Assembly: GCA_902475285.1 (NCBI GenBank)
Contig: CABRZA010000016.1
Span: 1 to 23,436, forward strand
DNA: 23,436 bases
From: an uncultured Porphyromonadaceae bacterium
GTDB taxonomy: Bacteria > Bacteroidota > Bacteroidia > Bacteroidales > Muribaculaceae
Direction: 5' to 3'
In this document: one piece after another, positions 1 through 8,673 of the stretch
How positions within the stretch are numbered: position 1 is the stretch's first letter
Layout of the letters: every line of letters starts with the position of its first letter
Position numbers and translations under genes: made by a program
Notes under the pieces: generated by a model
Databases searched by the model: none
Seen by the model: only the letters and a program-made list of their open reading frames with translations
Told to the model about the DNA's origin: nothing

Positions 1-164
1 AGAAGCAGGTCGCGAGCGGATTTACCGATCCCTCGATGCAAGTGCGCAATAAGGTATATCTCCGCCGGAATGTCACAGTCAAATTCATTTACCAAGGCGA
101 CATATCCGGCCGCAAGATAGAAATTGTCTTCACCCCCGACGAACTTAAAGAATATGTTAAATAA
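1..164 (+). CDS. 3' end of an unidentified protein (partial)
   Basis: A reading frame is open from the left edge (codons begin at base 3) to a TAA at 162-164 and supplies the last 53 residues of a protein. The visible part contains a beta-rich stretch (YLRRNVTVKFIYQ) and ends in DELKEYVK. I do not recognise the family. It stops 4 bases before the likely start of the next gene, so the two are probably cotranscribed. That it is coding is supported by ordinary codon use and by the tight spacing; the function is unknown because most of the protein lies outside the window. Confidence 0.6.
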   Translation, partial: KQVASGFTDPSMQVRNKVYLRRNVTVKFIYQGDISGRKIEIVFTPDELKEYVK

Positions 165-168
165 ACCA

Positions 169-2238
169 ATGATGTTCAAGAGATTACTTGTGCTTCTTCT
201 TGCTGCTGCGAGCTGCGTGGCGGCATTTGCCAAAGCCACCAAGCAGCCCGATACCTACGCCTACACCCGCGCTGTGGAAGCTTATAATGCAGAAAACTAC
301 ACCGAGGCCCGCGAATGGTTCGAACGCGAAATTGCCGAGCACCCCGACAACGGCTATGCCTATGTTTACCTTTCCACCATCCAATATGCTGCCAATGAGT
401 ATGGCAAAGCCCTCACTTCCATCGACAAAGCCATCAAAGCCCTCCCTAAGAACGACAAGATGTGGCGTGCATCGGCATATGGCTCGCGAGCCGAGGTAAA
501 TCTCGCTCTCCTCGACACTATCAAAGCACTCGACGATTTGGCACAGGCTATCAAAATTAACCCCGATGAGGCAAGGTCGTTCCATTCGCGCGGACAGATA
601 TATTATGAGATGAAAAATTATGACCTCTCCGACGCTGACTATCGCCATAACGTCGAACTCGATCCCGGCGATGTCACCGGATATATGGGGCAGGGCAGAA
701 ATGCCCGCGACCGAGGCCGGTGGGCCGATGCCGTTGCGTTCTTCGATCGCGCCGTGCGCCTCGACCCAGAATTTTCGCAAGCCTACGCCTTCCGTGCAGA
801 AGTGTATATAAAGCAGAATTTGTGGGCTCAGGCAACCGACGACATCGTAAAGGCTCTCGATATCGACGGCAATGAAAAAGCTCGCGACCATATGCTGCAG
901 CTCCCCGACGAAGCCCGCGGAATGATGAAGTCAAAACTCAAAATCCACATGGCCAAGCAACCCACCAACAACTATTGGCCCTTCATCCTGGGTTGGCTCG
1001 CAAAAGAAAACGAAGAGTACGGCGAGGCCATTCCATATTTCGAAAAAGCACATTCGATAGATGCCAATTCGATTTGCCTCGAGATGATTGCACGTTGTTA
1101 TCTGTCTATGAATGACTGTGTCCCGGCCGCCGACTACACCGAGCGTGCGATGGCAATGAACCCCGACGATTATGATTTGATTGACCTTAAAGCCGATATT
1201 CTAAGTCGTACCGGCCGCCTCGACGAAGCTCTCGAATACCGAGACAAGTACGTGGCGAAGTATCCCGATTCGCCTTATGCTTATCTTTATCGTGCCGATG
1301 ACTACATGAAGGCACGCCGATTCGACGATGCCGTCTCCGACTTTAACACTATGCTTGTGATAAGCCCGGAGTTGGCCGATTTCAAACACCTTCTTCTCAA
1401 ACGCGCCGACGCCAATCGCCTCACAGGCAACACCGAAGCCGCAACCAAAGATTATCAAGCCCTCCTCGAAACGGAAAGGGATTCCACCCTCAATGTTAAT
1501 TCCTACACTCCCTTCGCCTATACAGGTCTTGGCCGCAACGACGAAGCAGTTGCCGCAATAAAGGTCATTCTCGAAAACGACACCCTCAATAAAGCCGGTA
1601 CATATTACAACGCGGCCTGCATCTATGCTCGTGCCGGGCTTATCGACGAGGCCATTGCAAACCTCCGAAAAGGTGTTGAAGAGTCTGGCGCACTCGAGGT
1701 TGTTGAAAGAGATTACGATCTCGACATCCTCCGCGATATGCCTGAATTTAAGGAGATTGTCGACAAGTTGAAAGCCGATGCCAATAAAGGAGTGACAGAA
1801 TTACTCATTGTTGAAGACAACCCCGACTATGCGGAGGAAACTGTCGAGGTGCCCTTCACAAAAGAATCGGGCGTCACGAAAGTGAAGTGTTCCATTAACG
1901 GCTTGCCGCTGCACTTCGTGTTCGACACCGGCGCTGCCGACGTGACGCTCTCGATGGTCGAGGCCAACTTCATGATGAAGAATGACTTCATCAAGCCCAC
2001 CGACATCATCGGCTCTGCAAGCTACATGGACGCCAACGGCGACATAACCGAAGGAACCGTCGTAAACCTCCGCAAGGTGGATTTCGGCGGCCTGGAGCTT
2101 GAAAATGTCCGCGCTTCGGTGGTGCGAAATCAGAAGGCACCCCTCCTCTTGGGACAGTCGGTACTCGGGCGCCTGGGCAAGATTGAAATCGACAATCCTG
2201 GCCTTCGTCTTATCATAACACATAAGGTAAAGAGATAA
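169..2238 (+). CDS. Secreted TPR protein with C-terminal retropepsin-like aspartic protease domain
   Basis: A 689-residue protein. The start is placed at the ATG at 169 (or 172), where a signal peptide begins (MMFKRLLVLLLAAASCVAAFA); the longer frame from a TTG at 124 overlaps the upstream gene. Residues about 30-550 are tetratricopeptide repeats, recognisable by recurring alanine-, tyrosine- and proline-spaced units such as AIKINPDEARSF. The last 120 residues form a single retroviral-type aspartic protease domain with the active-site motif FDTGA at residues 585-589 and a later hydrophobic LLLGQSVLG segment matching the flap-distal core. Known retropepsins act as dimers, so this protein probably dimerises; that is inference. 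It likely sits in the periplasm or on the cell surface. It abuts the next gene (TAA then ATG), which suggests one operon with the glycosidase. The substrate is unknown. Confidence 0.85.
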   Translation: MMFKRLLVLLLAAASCVAAFAKATKQPDTYAYTRAVEAYNAENYTEAREWFEREIAEHPDNGYAYVYLSTIQYAANEYGKALTSIDKAIKALPKNDKMWRASAYGSRAEVNLALLDTIKALDDLAQAIKINPDEARSFHSRGQIYYEMKNYDLSDADYRHNVELDPGDVTGYMGQGRNARDRGRWADAVAFFDRAVRLDPEFSQAYAFRAEVYIKQNLWAQATDDIVKALDIDGNEKARDHMLQLPDEARGMMKSKLKIHMAKQPTNNYWPFILGWLAKENEEYGEAIPYFEKAHSIDANSICLEMIARCYLSMNDCVPAADYTERAMAMNPDDYDLIDLKADILSRTGRLDEALEYRDKYVAKYPDSPYAYLYRADDYMKARRFDDAVSDFNTMLVISPELADFKHLLLKRADANRLTGNTEAATKDYQALLETERDSTLNVNSYTPFAYTGLGRNDEAVAAIKVILENDTLNKAGTYYNAACIYARAGLIDEAIANLRKGVEESGALEVVERDYDLDILRDMPEFKEIVDKLKADANKGVTELLIVEDNPDYAEETVEVPFTKESGVTKVKCSINGLPLHFVFDTGAADVTLSMVEANFMMKNDFIKPTDIIGSASYMDANGDITEGTVVNLRKVDFGGLELENVRASVVRNQKAPLLLGQSVLGRLGKIEIDNPGLRLIITHKVKR

Positions 2239-4105
2239 ATGTCAATGGTTTATTGTAAAATGCTTTCTCTTCTCTGCGCCTGCTCTTTCGCCTTCTCGGT
2301 TTCGGCCGTGGTTGCACTTGAGGGGGCGGCCGACTCGCATATATTCCCCGATAAACTTTGCTCCGAGGTCAATACCGACGAAATCACAGTGGGCGGCCGG
2401 CCATTCGACCCGGCGCGCGACCGACTGGCCATGTATGGCAACGGCGCAATTGTGATAGCCGACGGGTGGGTCGACCCCTTGATCATTCACTCCGAACCCG
2501 CCGCACAAGGCCAAAGCCGCGTGCTCCAACCCGACCGCTTCTACCGCGGCGAGTCGCAGGGTGAGGAGTCGTATCTCCCCCGAAGAGCTCCTCGAAGGCT
2601 TCGACAACCACGTGCGCTCCTTCCGCCTCAAGCGCGGATTCTCGTGCACTATGGCCAATGCCCCCGACGGTACGGGATACTCTCGTGTGTTCATGGCCGA
2701 CAATGAAGACCTTGTGGTCGACGAAATGCCCGAAGGCCTCGACTTCGCGTCGTTCATCCGAGTGTGTCGCCACGATTGGGTTGGAAAGAAAGGTTTCGCC
2801 GGAGGCGAGTGGCCGGCCATCACACGCTCGGCATGGTTCTACGACTGGGGCGCCGGTGCCGCTTCGACAGCCGACTATGAATATGTGCCCATGCGCCACA
2901 ACCGCTGGTGGGACAGCTGGGAGAACATAGGCTCGCGTACCGCCACTTCAAGCGTGCTCGGCTTCAACGAGCCCGACCATGCCGACCAGTCGGACCTCGG
3001 CACGGATATTGTAATCGACCTATGGCCCGAGATGATGAAGTCGGGGCTGCGAATAGGTTCGCCGGCCCCCGACAACATCAACAAAGACTGGCTGAGGGAG
3101 TTTCTCGCCAAGGCCGACTCGCTCAACTATCGCGTCGATTTCGTGGCCACGCATATGTATCTCAATTCTCAGAATCCCTACACTCTGGCCGACAACATCG
3201 GCCGCCTGTGCCGCGAAAGCTACGGCGGTCGCCCCATGTGGATTACCGAGTGGAACAACGGCGCCAACTGGACCAACGAGCGCTGGCCCGATGCCAAAGG
3301 TCCGCAGCGCGACGCCGACTTCAACATCGTCTACGATGCCGACGGTAACACCACCGAGGTGGCTCGTCCTCACACCGAAGCCAATTCGGCCGTACAGTGC
3401 CAGTGGCTCGCAAAAGCCCTCGATGCTTTCGACAAGTGCGACTGGCTCGAGCGCCACGCCTTCTACACATGGGTCGAAGACGCACGTGCGATAGTGCTCG
3501 ACGGGCGCCTTACTCCTGCCGGAAAAATTTTCGCCGAGTTCAACTCCCGTCCGGCCTTCAACCGCTCGACCGAATATGTGCACACCTGGCGCATAGCCGC
3601 TCCGTGGGTATACGGCATAAATACCAACCGCACCTGTGTGCGCGTAAATTTTTACGACACCAACGGCGAGACTGCCGAAGGCTACATCGTGGAGCGGCGC
3701 ATCGACGGCGGCGCATGGAAACAGATAGCGTACATCCGCCCCGGAGTAGACTACAAGCTTGGCAAGAAAACCTATTTTGCCGACCGCGACATGCCCGGCG
3801 GCTTCACCGAGTACCGTATGAAGGCCGTATCCTACAAAGGCACCGAGTCGATCTATTCACGCACAATCGGCAAGCAAGTTGCGGCAGGTGTTGCGGCTGT
3901 GGTGGCCGCCGATGAGTTTGCCGTGCGGTGCGAGCACGGCACTGTCGTCATCACCGCCGAAAAAGCCGGCCATATCGACATCTATGCCGTCGACGGCCGC
4001 CTGGTGCGCTCGCTCGACTATCCCGAAGGCTCCACGACCATCGAGGGCTTGCCCGTCGGACTATATTTAGCCCGTAGCCACAGGTTCTTTGTAGCTCCTG
4101 AATAG
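2239..4105 (+). pseudogene. GH128/Asl1-like secreted glycoside hydrolase, frameshifted
   Basis: The reading frame from ATG 2239 begins with a signal peptide (CKMLSLLCACSFAFSVSA) and runs correctly to about 2577. Homologous sequence then continues one frame over, in the frame that is open to the stop at 4105. Removing one C from the CCCCC run at 2577-2581 joins the halves as YLPEELLEGFDNHVRSF and gives a protein of about 621 residues. The catalytic domain looks like Asl1/GH128 (Glyco_hydro_cc): FYDWG, GFNEPD (probable acid/base Glu), VATHMY, ITEWN (probable nucleophile Glu) and FYTW. A fibronectin-like beta domain and a T9SS-like C-terminal module (IDIYAVDGRLVRSL, LPVGLYLA) follow. GH128 enzymes cleave beta-1,3-glucans; that is family knowledge. 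As read, no full-length product is made. An isolated downstream frame could start at GTG 2561, but it would lack the signal peptide. A base error in the assembly is a real alternative. Confidence 0.75.
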
Positions 4106-4134
4106 AAGATGACGTATTAAATGGTGTTAAAATT

Positions 4135-4165
4135 TTTGACTCTTCACAATAAATTATTATTTTTG
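4135..4165 (+). promoter_or_regulatory. Bacteroidota-type promoter for the small exported protein
   Basis: TTTG at 4135-4138 and TATTTTTG at 4158-4165 are separated by 19 bases, matching the Bacteroidota -33/-7 consensus (TTTG and TAnnTTTG). Transcription would begin near 4172, about 20 bases before the GTG start at 4192. It makes the small gene independent of the broken glycosidase upstream. Confidence 0.65.
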
Positions 4166-4191
4166 CTCCACAGAAATATAAATTATCAACC

Positions 4192-4509
4192 GTGAAGATT
4201 TTACGCACCCTCATAACAGCTCTTGCCATCGGCCTTGCCGCTGCTGCGCCCGTTGCACTCTCTGCTGCGGATGATGCAGCATATCAGGCTGAGTTTCAGG
4301 CACAGCGCCCGTCGGTGAAAGTCCTCACCGGTGGTGTCGAAATCGACAATCCCTCTACCGACGCTGTCGACGTTACGGTATTTGCCATCACGGGCACCGT
4401 GGTAAAACACATTCAGGTTGCCCCCAGCGACAAGGTGACGCTCGACCTTTCGGCCGGCTACTACATCGTGAAAGTCGACCGTTATTCCACGCGCGTAGCC
4501 GTCAAATAG
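4192..4509 (+). CDS. Small exported protein consisting mostly of a T9SS-like C-terminal domain
   Basis: A 105-residue protein starting at GTG 4192; no ATG fits because the signal peptide (MKILRTLITALAIGLAAAAPVALSA) begins exactly there. After cleavage about 80 residues remain. The last 65 resemble the beta-sandwich of type IX secretion sorting domains: VEIDNPSTDAVDVTVFAITG, then a basic strand, then LDLSAGYYIVKVD and a closing strand RVAVK. There is no cargo domain in front. It has its own promoter and ends one base before the stop codon of the convergent hemW gene. The family resemblance is by pattern only; whether it is exported by T9SS is inference. Confidence 0.7.
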   Translation: MKILRTLITALAIGLAAAAPVALSAADDAAYQAEFQAQRPSVKVLTGGVEIDNPSTDAVDVTVFAITGTVVKHIQVAPSDKVTLDLSAGYYIVKVDRYSTRVAVK

Positions 4510-5613
4510 TCAAACCATTATGTCTCTTATAACAGCGTCGGCCAAAAGCCAGCGCTGTTCTTTTATGCGCATACGTCCTTCGGCAGTGCCTTCAAGGTTG
4601 CCGAGCCGCAAGTGTTTCTCAACGGCTGTCATCACCTCTTTCCTAACACCGTGGGCTTCGGGAATGCTGTTGATATCCAGTCCTTTGGCGGTGCGGAGCG
4701 ATATCATTATCATGTCGTTTATGCGGTCGGCTGCGGTTTCGGGGTCGACATGAAGTGTCGTTGCCGGGTCGGCGATATAGGCCCTGACTTCGGCGTCGTT
4801 GTAGCGCCTCATCCCATCCGCACCGAGCGAATGTGCCCCCGGGCCGAGACCGAGGTAGGGCGTCCCGTCCCAATACGCCGAGTTGTGGCGCGATTCTTTG
4901 CCGGGCAATGCGAAATTTGAAATCTCATAGTGGCCGAAATCAGCCTCGGCGGCGGTGCGGCAAAGTATGCCGTACATCTCCTCTATTGTCTCGTCGGTGG
5001 CCTCGGCCACGCGCCCCTCTTCGCGCTGCCGCCACAGCAGCGTACCCTCTTCAAAGCTCAGGCAGTAGGCCGAGAGGTGAGTGATGCCCGTCGCCAACAG
5101 CTCTTCGAGGCTCTGCCGGAAGCTGTCGGGCGTCTGTCCGGGAAGGCCGTAGATGAGGTCGGCCGATATGTTGGCTATGCCCGCGCGGTGGATAGTGTCG
5201 ATGGCTCGCAGCGCCGTGGCCGCGTCGTGGCGCCGCCGCACGGCCTGCAACTCGCTGTCGACCAGGCTCTGTACACCCAGGCTCACGCGATTCACGCCGC
5301 ACGCCAGCCATTCGGCGGTCTTGGAGTCCGTCACATCGTCGGGATTGGCCTCGATTGTAAACTCCTCCACGTCGCCCCGAGGCAAAGTTTCTGCTATATC
5401 CCTGAGCAATTTGCCGTCGAGCAGCGAGGGCGTTCCGCCTCCGAAATATATTGTTTTTATCGCCTCTCCGCCGAGCTCGTCGCGGCGCGCCGCAAATTCT
5501 GCAATCACCGCCTCGGCCCAGGGGACGGCCATATCGCTGCGGGCTATGGAGTAGAAGTCGCAGTAGGAACATTTGAGTTTGCAGAAGGGAACGTGGATAT
5601 ATATCCCGGCCAT
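4510..5613 (-). CDS. hemW: HemW-like radical SAM haem chaperone
   Basis: A 367-residue protein with the radical SAM cysteines C11, C15 and C18 in PFCKLKCSYCDF near the N terminus, followed by YFGGGTPSLL, the EANPDD segment, RVSLGVQS and DLIYGLPGQT, and the HNSAYW and LGPGAHS motifs of the HemN/HemW superfamily. HemW proteins bind haem and a 4Fe-4S cluster and act in haem delivery to respiratory proteins; the short N terminus and the CxxxCxxC without the extra HemN cysteine favour HemW over the oxygen-independent coproporphyrinogen oxidase HemN. It is the last gene of the mlaE-mlaF-holB-nuclease operon, 7 bases after the nuclease stop. Its own stop directly abuts the stop of the convergent gene at 4509. 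Confidence 0.92.
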   Translation of the reverse strand: MAGIYIHVPFCKLKCSYCDFYSIARSDMAVPWAEAVIAEFAARRDELGGEAIKTIYFGGGTPSLLDGKLLRDIAETLPRGDVEEFTIEANPDDVTDSKTAEWLACGVNRVSLGVQSLVDSELQAVRRRHDAATALRAIDTIHRAGIANISADLIYGLPGQTPDSFRQSLEELLATGITHLSAYCLSFEEGTLLWRQREEGRVAEATDETIEEMYGILCRTAAEADFGHYEISNFALPGKESRHNSAYWDGTPYLGLGPGAHSLGADGMRRYNDAEVRAYIADPATTLHVDPETAADRINDMIMISLRTAKGLDINSIPEAHGVRKEVMTAVEKHLRLGNLEGTAEGRMRIKEQRWLLADAVIRDIMV

Positions 5614-5620
5614 CGTCGCG

Positions 5621-8600
5621 TCAGTGTTGTATCGGATTACGCCCGCACAGTGCCTTGAAGTTGCAGTACAGGCACTTGTCTTCGTCGTCGCACGGACGGA
5701 AGGGCACCTCCGGGTCGAAGATTTCCGATATGCTGCGGGCGAGGATGGGGCGGAATGTATCGCGTATTTCGCGGTAGCTGTTGAGGGGCTTGCGGTTGAT
5801 TCTCAGAGGCTCGATGGGCTTGGCTGTCACTATGTCGCGCAGCAGGTGAAGCACCGGGAAGATATCCACATCGGGGTCGACTATCGAAAGGTATGCCTCC
5901 GAATAAATCAGCAGCTGAAGCAGACCGTGCTTTTTGTGCCCGGAGGTGAAAACCGACTCTATATCGCCTATGGTGAGCTCGTCGGAGCCTGTCTTGAAGT
6001 CGACGAAACGAAGCAGTCCCGGCCTAATTTCGTCCACGCGGTCGACCGACATATAGAAATTGATTTTCAGCCCCGGTGCCACCTCCCAGGCGCCGTATTT
6101 GGTGTGGTCGGCCTTGAACTCGTTGGCTATGTGTCTGAACGACGGCCGGCAGTAGCAGTCGCGCTCCGCCCGCAGGTTGGCCTCAACTATGGTTTTGATC
6201 GACTCTACGGCTATGGCGCACTCGCGAGGATGCTCGTCGAGGCTGCGCCCGCGGTAGGCTTTGTAGCGTATGGCGTCGATGTTGTCGAGCGCTATCGCGC
6301 CTATGTCGGCTATGCTGCCTTCGAGCCATCCGTTGATGACATCGGCCGTTATCAGCCCGTCGGAATGATTGGCGTAGAGCTCCTGGATGGTGTTGTGCAC
6401 GATGGTGCCGTATTCGGCTGCCGTAAGGTTGTCCACGGTCTCGTCGTCGGCACGCATGGCTCTCACATATTGAAGATAGAATTGCAGCGGACAGTTTATG
6501 TAGCTTTTTATCGCCGTTGCCGACAGCCTGAGGTCGCCTCCCTCACGGAAGCGTTGCAGGTGCCGCATTACCTCCTCGGTTTTGGCAACTTCCACCACTT
6601 TACCGCGTGCGGTACTCTCGCCGGTCGACACCTGTCGTGTCGTTACGTCAAGGCCGGGCAGCAGAAGGTCGAGCTGCGTGATATAGCGCGATTTCTCGCC
6701 AAGTCCGGCACCGGCGGTACGCGAGTCGTAGAAAAGCGTCACGTGTTTGGCGCGGGCAACGATGCGGTAGAAGCTGTAGGCGTAGGTCCATTCGAGCGTG
6801 TCGAAATCCGAAAGTCCGTACCCCGCGCGCAACGTGCCGGGTATCATCGTCTTGGAGTATTGTTTCCGAGGGAAGAGGCGCTCGTTCATCGACAGCACTA
6901 TTACATTGTCGAAATCGAGGTTGCGTGTTTCCAAAACGCCCAATATTTGCAGTCCGCGCAATGGCGTGCCTGTGAGGGGCATGGGAATGGCGGCGAAGAT
7001 TCGCTCGAACAGTTGTAGGAACGTGCGGTCGCTCATGCTCACTCCGTAGCGCTCTATGAGGTCGCTCAGCGCGCCGAGTTTCTCCTTGAAGTGTCCCAAC
7101 GCCTTTATCTCGAACGACTCGTCGCCGTAGCGCGGAGCATCGGGCTCGCGGCCATCCTTTATATTGGCCGCGCGGGTGAGCTGCCGCCCCAACCAGGAGA
7201 AAAGGTCCGAGAGATATTGCTCCACGCTGCGCGCGTTGTCGGGCTCCAGCTGAGGGCGGAACAGCGGTGCCAGGCTGCATATCTCGGCATCGTCCTTTCG
7301 CCCGGAGTGGGGAGCGAAGAAGTCGGCGGCGTCGATGTTGTACATCCTCTCGTGCGAGATATACTCTATCGCCGCTGCGGCTGCCTCGGGAGCAATTGTC
7401 TGGATATGAGGATGGTTGAGCACCGCGTTCACATCTTCGTGGAAGAAATACGGGCGCCCGTGAATCTTCCTCATACGCAGCTGCATGGAGATGATTGCAT
7501 GCATCAGCGACGCAAAGTTCGTGGTGCGGTAGGGCAGGCTCACCGATATGTTGAGGGCTTCTATTTCGGCCGGTATGCTCGACAGTACCGGCAGCAAAAG
7601 GCCCTGGTCGGGAAGTATTATGGCCGTGTTTATAGGATTTTTCGGGTCGTAATACTCCATTTTGAGCCACTCCCTCAGTGTGCCTTCCACGCACTTGGCC
7701 TGCCCGATGTTCGACGGCACAGCGGCAACAAGTACCTCCGGCCGGCATTCGGGCAGCGATAGTTCGTAGTCGTCGGGCATCGGAAAGTTCTTGATGAGGG
7801 TCCGCAAGCGCACAAGCGGCTTCGGAAGGGCGTTGTCGGGGCTCTCTGCAAAGAGCTTGAGAGGCGCGGTATCCCAGAAGAACGCGGCACCGGCCAATTT
7901 TTTCATGCGGTCGAACACAAGCGTCTCCGCCGGCGTAAGGTCGTTGAAACCCACGAAGGCGAAGGCCGTGCGGCCCGTATAGTCCACGCGCTTGAAGTCC
8001 TTCACCTTCTCCGCCGCCTGCCGTATCATCGACCCCGCCGACGCTCCTTTGCGCTCCGCGAGATTGGCGCGGTAGGCGTGGTAGATGTCGGCGAGTATCT
8101 CCCATAGGAATACAAATTTGTTCTCGGGTGCCTCGTCGCTGTCCTTGGGCGAGATATGAAGCCAGAAGCGTTCGATGTTGGCCGTCAGGCGGCTCTCGCC
8201 CCACACGCGCCGTATCACCTCCTTCTGGTCGGCGTCGAGGTAGTCGGCCTGTATCTCTTTCAGTCCTTTCAGGTTCTTGAATATCTCGTCGGCGTTCACA
8301 AGCGAATTGTCGATTTCGTCGAAATCGTCGAGTATCATCTCGCCCCAGAATATGAAGTTGTCGAACTGCTTCACGGCGTCGGCCTGTCCGCGGCGTGCCA
8401 TCACCTTGCGGTAGGCGTCGTAGAGAAGGAAGAGAAGCTCCCGGCGGTCGAGAACGGGATAGTCGGAGAAGATGCTCGTGAAGGTCTGGAGCGTCATGAT
8501 GCGAGGCATCAGCGACACCTTGTCGAAGCTTTGCTGAACGGTGCGTTTGAGGAAGAGGGCGCTTCGTTTGTTGGGCACCACGAAGAGCACGTCGGCGATT

Positions 8601-8668
8601 TTCGGCCTACACGCTACCTCGGCGCGGTAATAGTCGACAACGCTCCTGAGAAACGGTACTTGTGCCAT
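5621..8668 (-). CDS. AddB-like PD-(D/E)XK nuclease / inactive helicase subunit
   Basis: The protein has 1015 residues from the ATG at 8668, 5 bases after holB; longer in-frame extensions lie inside holB and are rejected. The N terminus (VLFVVPNKRSALFLKR) sits where helicases carry Walker A but lacks GKT/S, as expected for a helicase-like subunit that does not hydrolyse ATP. The C-terminal third holds a RecB-type nuclease: CPLQFYLQYV (Cys near residue 725), an upstream acidic residue in VDRVDEI, VDFKTG near residue 890, and a Cys cluster CLYCNFKALC near 1000-1009. The four cysteines match the iron-sulfur site of AddB. Such proteins process DNA ends for recombination with an AddA helicase. No addA is in the window, so the partner must be elsewhere. 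The gene lies in an operon with holB and hemW. Confidence 0.85.
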   Translation of the reverse strand: MAQVPFLRSVVDYYRAEVACRPKIADVLFVVPNKRSALFLKRTVQQSFDKVSLMPRIMTLQTFTSIFSDYPVLDRRELLFLLYDAYRKVMARRGQADAVKQFDNFIFWGEMILDDFDEIDNSLVNADEIFKNLKGLKEIQADYLDADQKEVIRRVWGESRLTANIERFWLHISPKDSDEAPENKFVFLWEILADIYHAYRANLAERKGASAGSMIRQAAEKVKDFKRVDYTGRTAFAFVGFNDLTPAETLVFDRMKKLAGAAFFWDTAPLKLFAESPDNALPKPLVRLRTLIKNFPMPDDYELSLPECRPEVLVAAVPSNIGQAKCVEGTLREWLKMEYYDPKNPINTAIILPDQGLLLPVLSSIPAEIEALNISVSLPYRTTNFASLMHAIISMQLRMRKIHGRPYFFHEDVNAVLNHPHIQTIAPEAAAAAIEYISHERMYNIDAADFFAPHSGRKDDAEICSLAPLFRPQLEPDNARSVEQYLSDLFSWLGRQLTRAANIKDGREPDAPRYGDESFEIKALGHFKEKLGALSDLIERYGVSMSDRTFLQLFERIFAAIPMPLTGTPLRGLQILGVLETRNLDFDNVIVLSMNERLFPRKQYSKTMIPGTLRAGYGLSDFDTLEWTYAYSFYRIVARAKHVTLFYDSRTAGAGLGEKSRYITQLDLLLPGLDVTTRQVSTGESTARGKVVEVAKTEEVMRHLQRFREGGDLRLSATAIKSYINCPLQFYLQYVRAMRADDETVDNLTAAEYGTIVHNTIQELYANHSDGLITADVINGWLEGSIADIGAIALDNIDAIRYKAYRGRSLDEHPRECAIAVESIKTIVEANLRAERDCYCRPSFRHIANEFKADHTKYGAWEVAPGLKINFYMSVDRVDEIRPGLLRFVDFKTGSDELTIGDIESVFTSGHKKHGLLQLLIYSEAYLSIVDPDVDIFPVLHLLRDIVTAKPIEPLRINRKPLNSYREIRDTFRPILARSISEIFDPEVPFRPCDDEDKCLYCNFKALCGRNPIQH

Positions 8669-8673
8669 GGCTG

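Noticed and set aside
2560..2590. Programmed frameshift in the GH128-like gene
   Set aside because: The shift site CTCCCCCGA has no stop codon or known slippery heptamer and no evident stimulatory hairpin. An insertion in a C run is simpler.
5573..7018. 481-residue plus-strand frame antisense to the nuclease gene
   Set aside because: It has no domain or start context and its composition mirrors the real minus-strand gene; a product of GC-rich codon bias. The same applies to the long plus-strand frames over the TPR (17096-18298) and PstS-like (18372-19376) genes.
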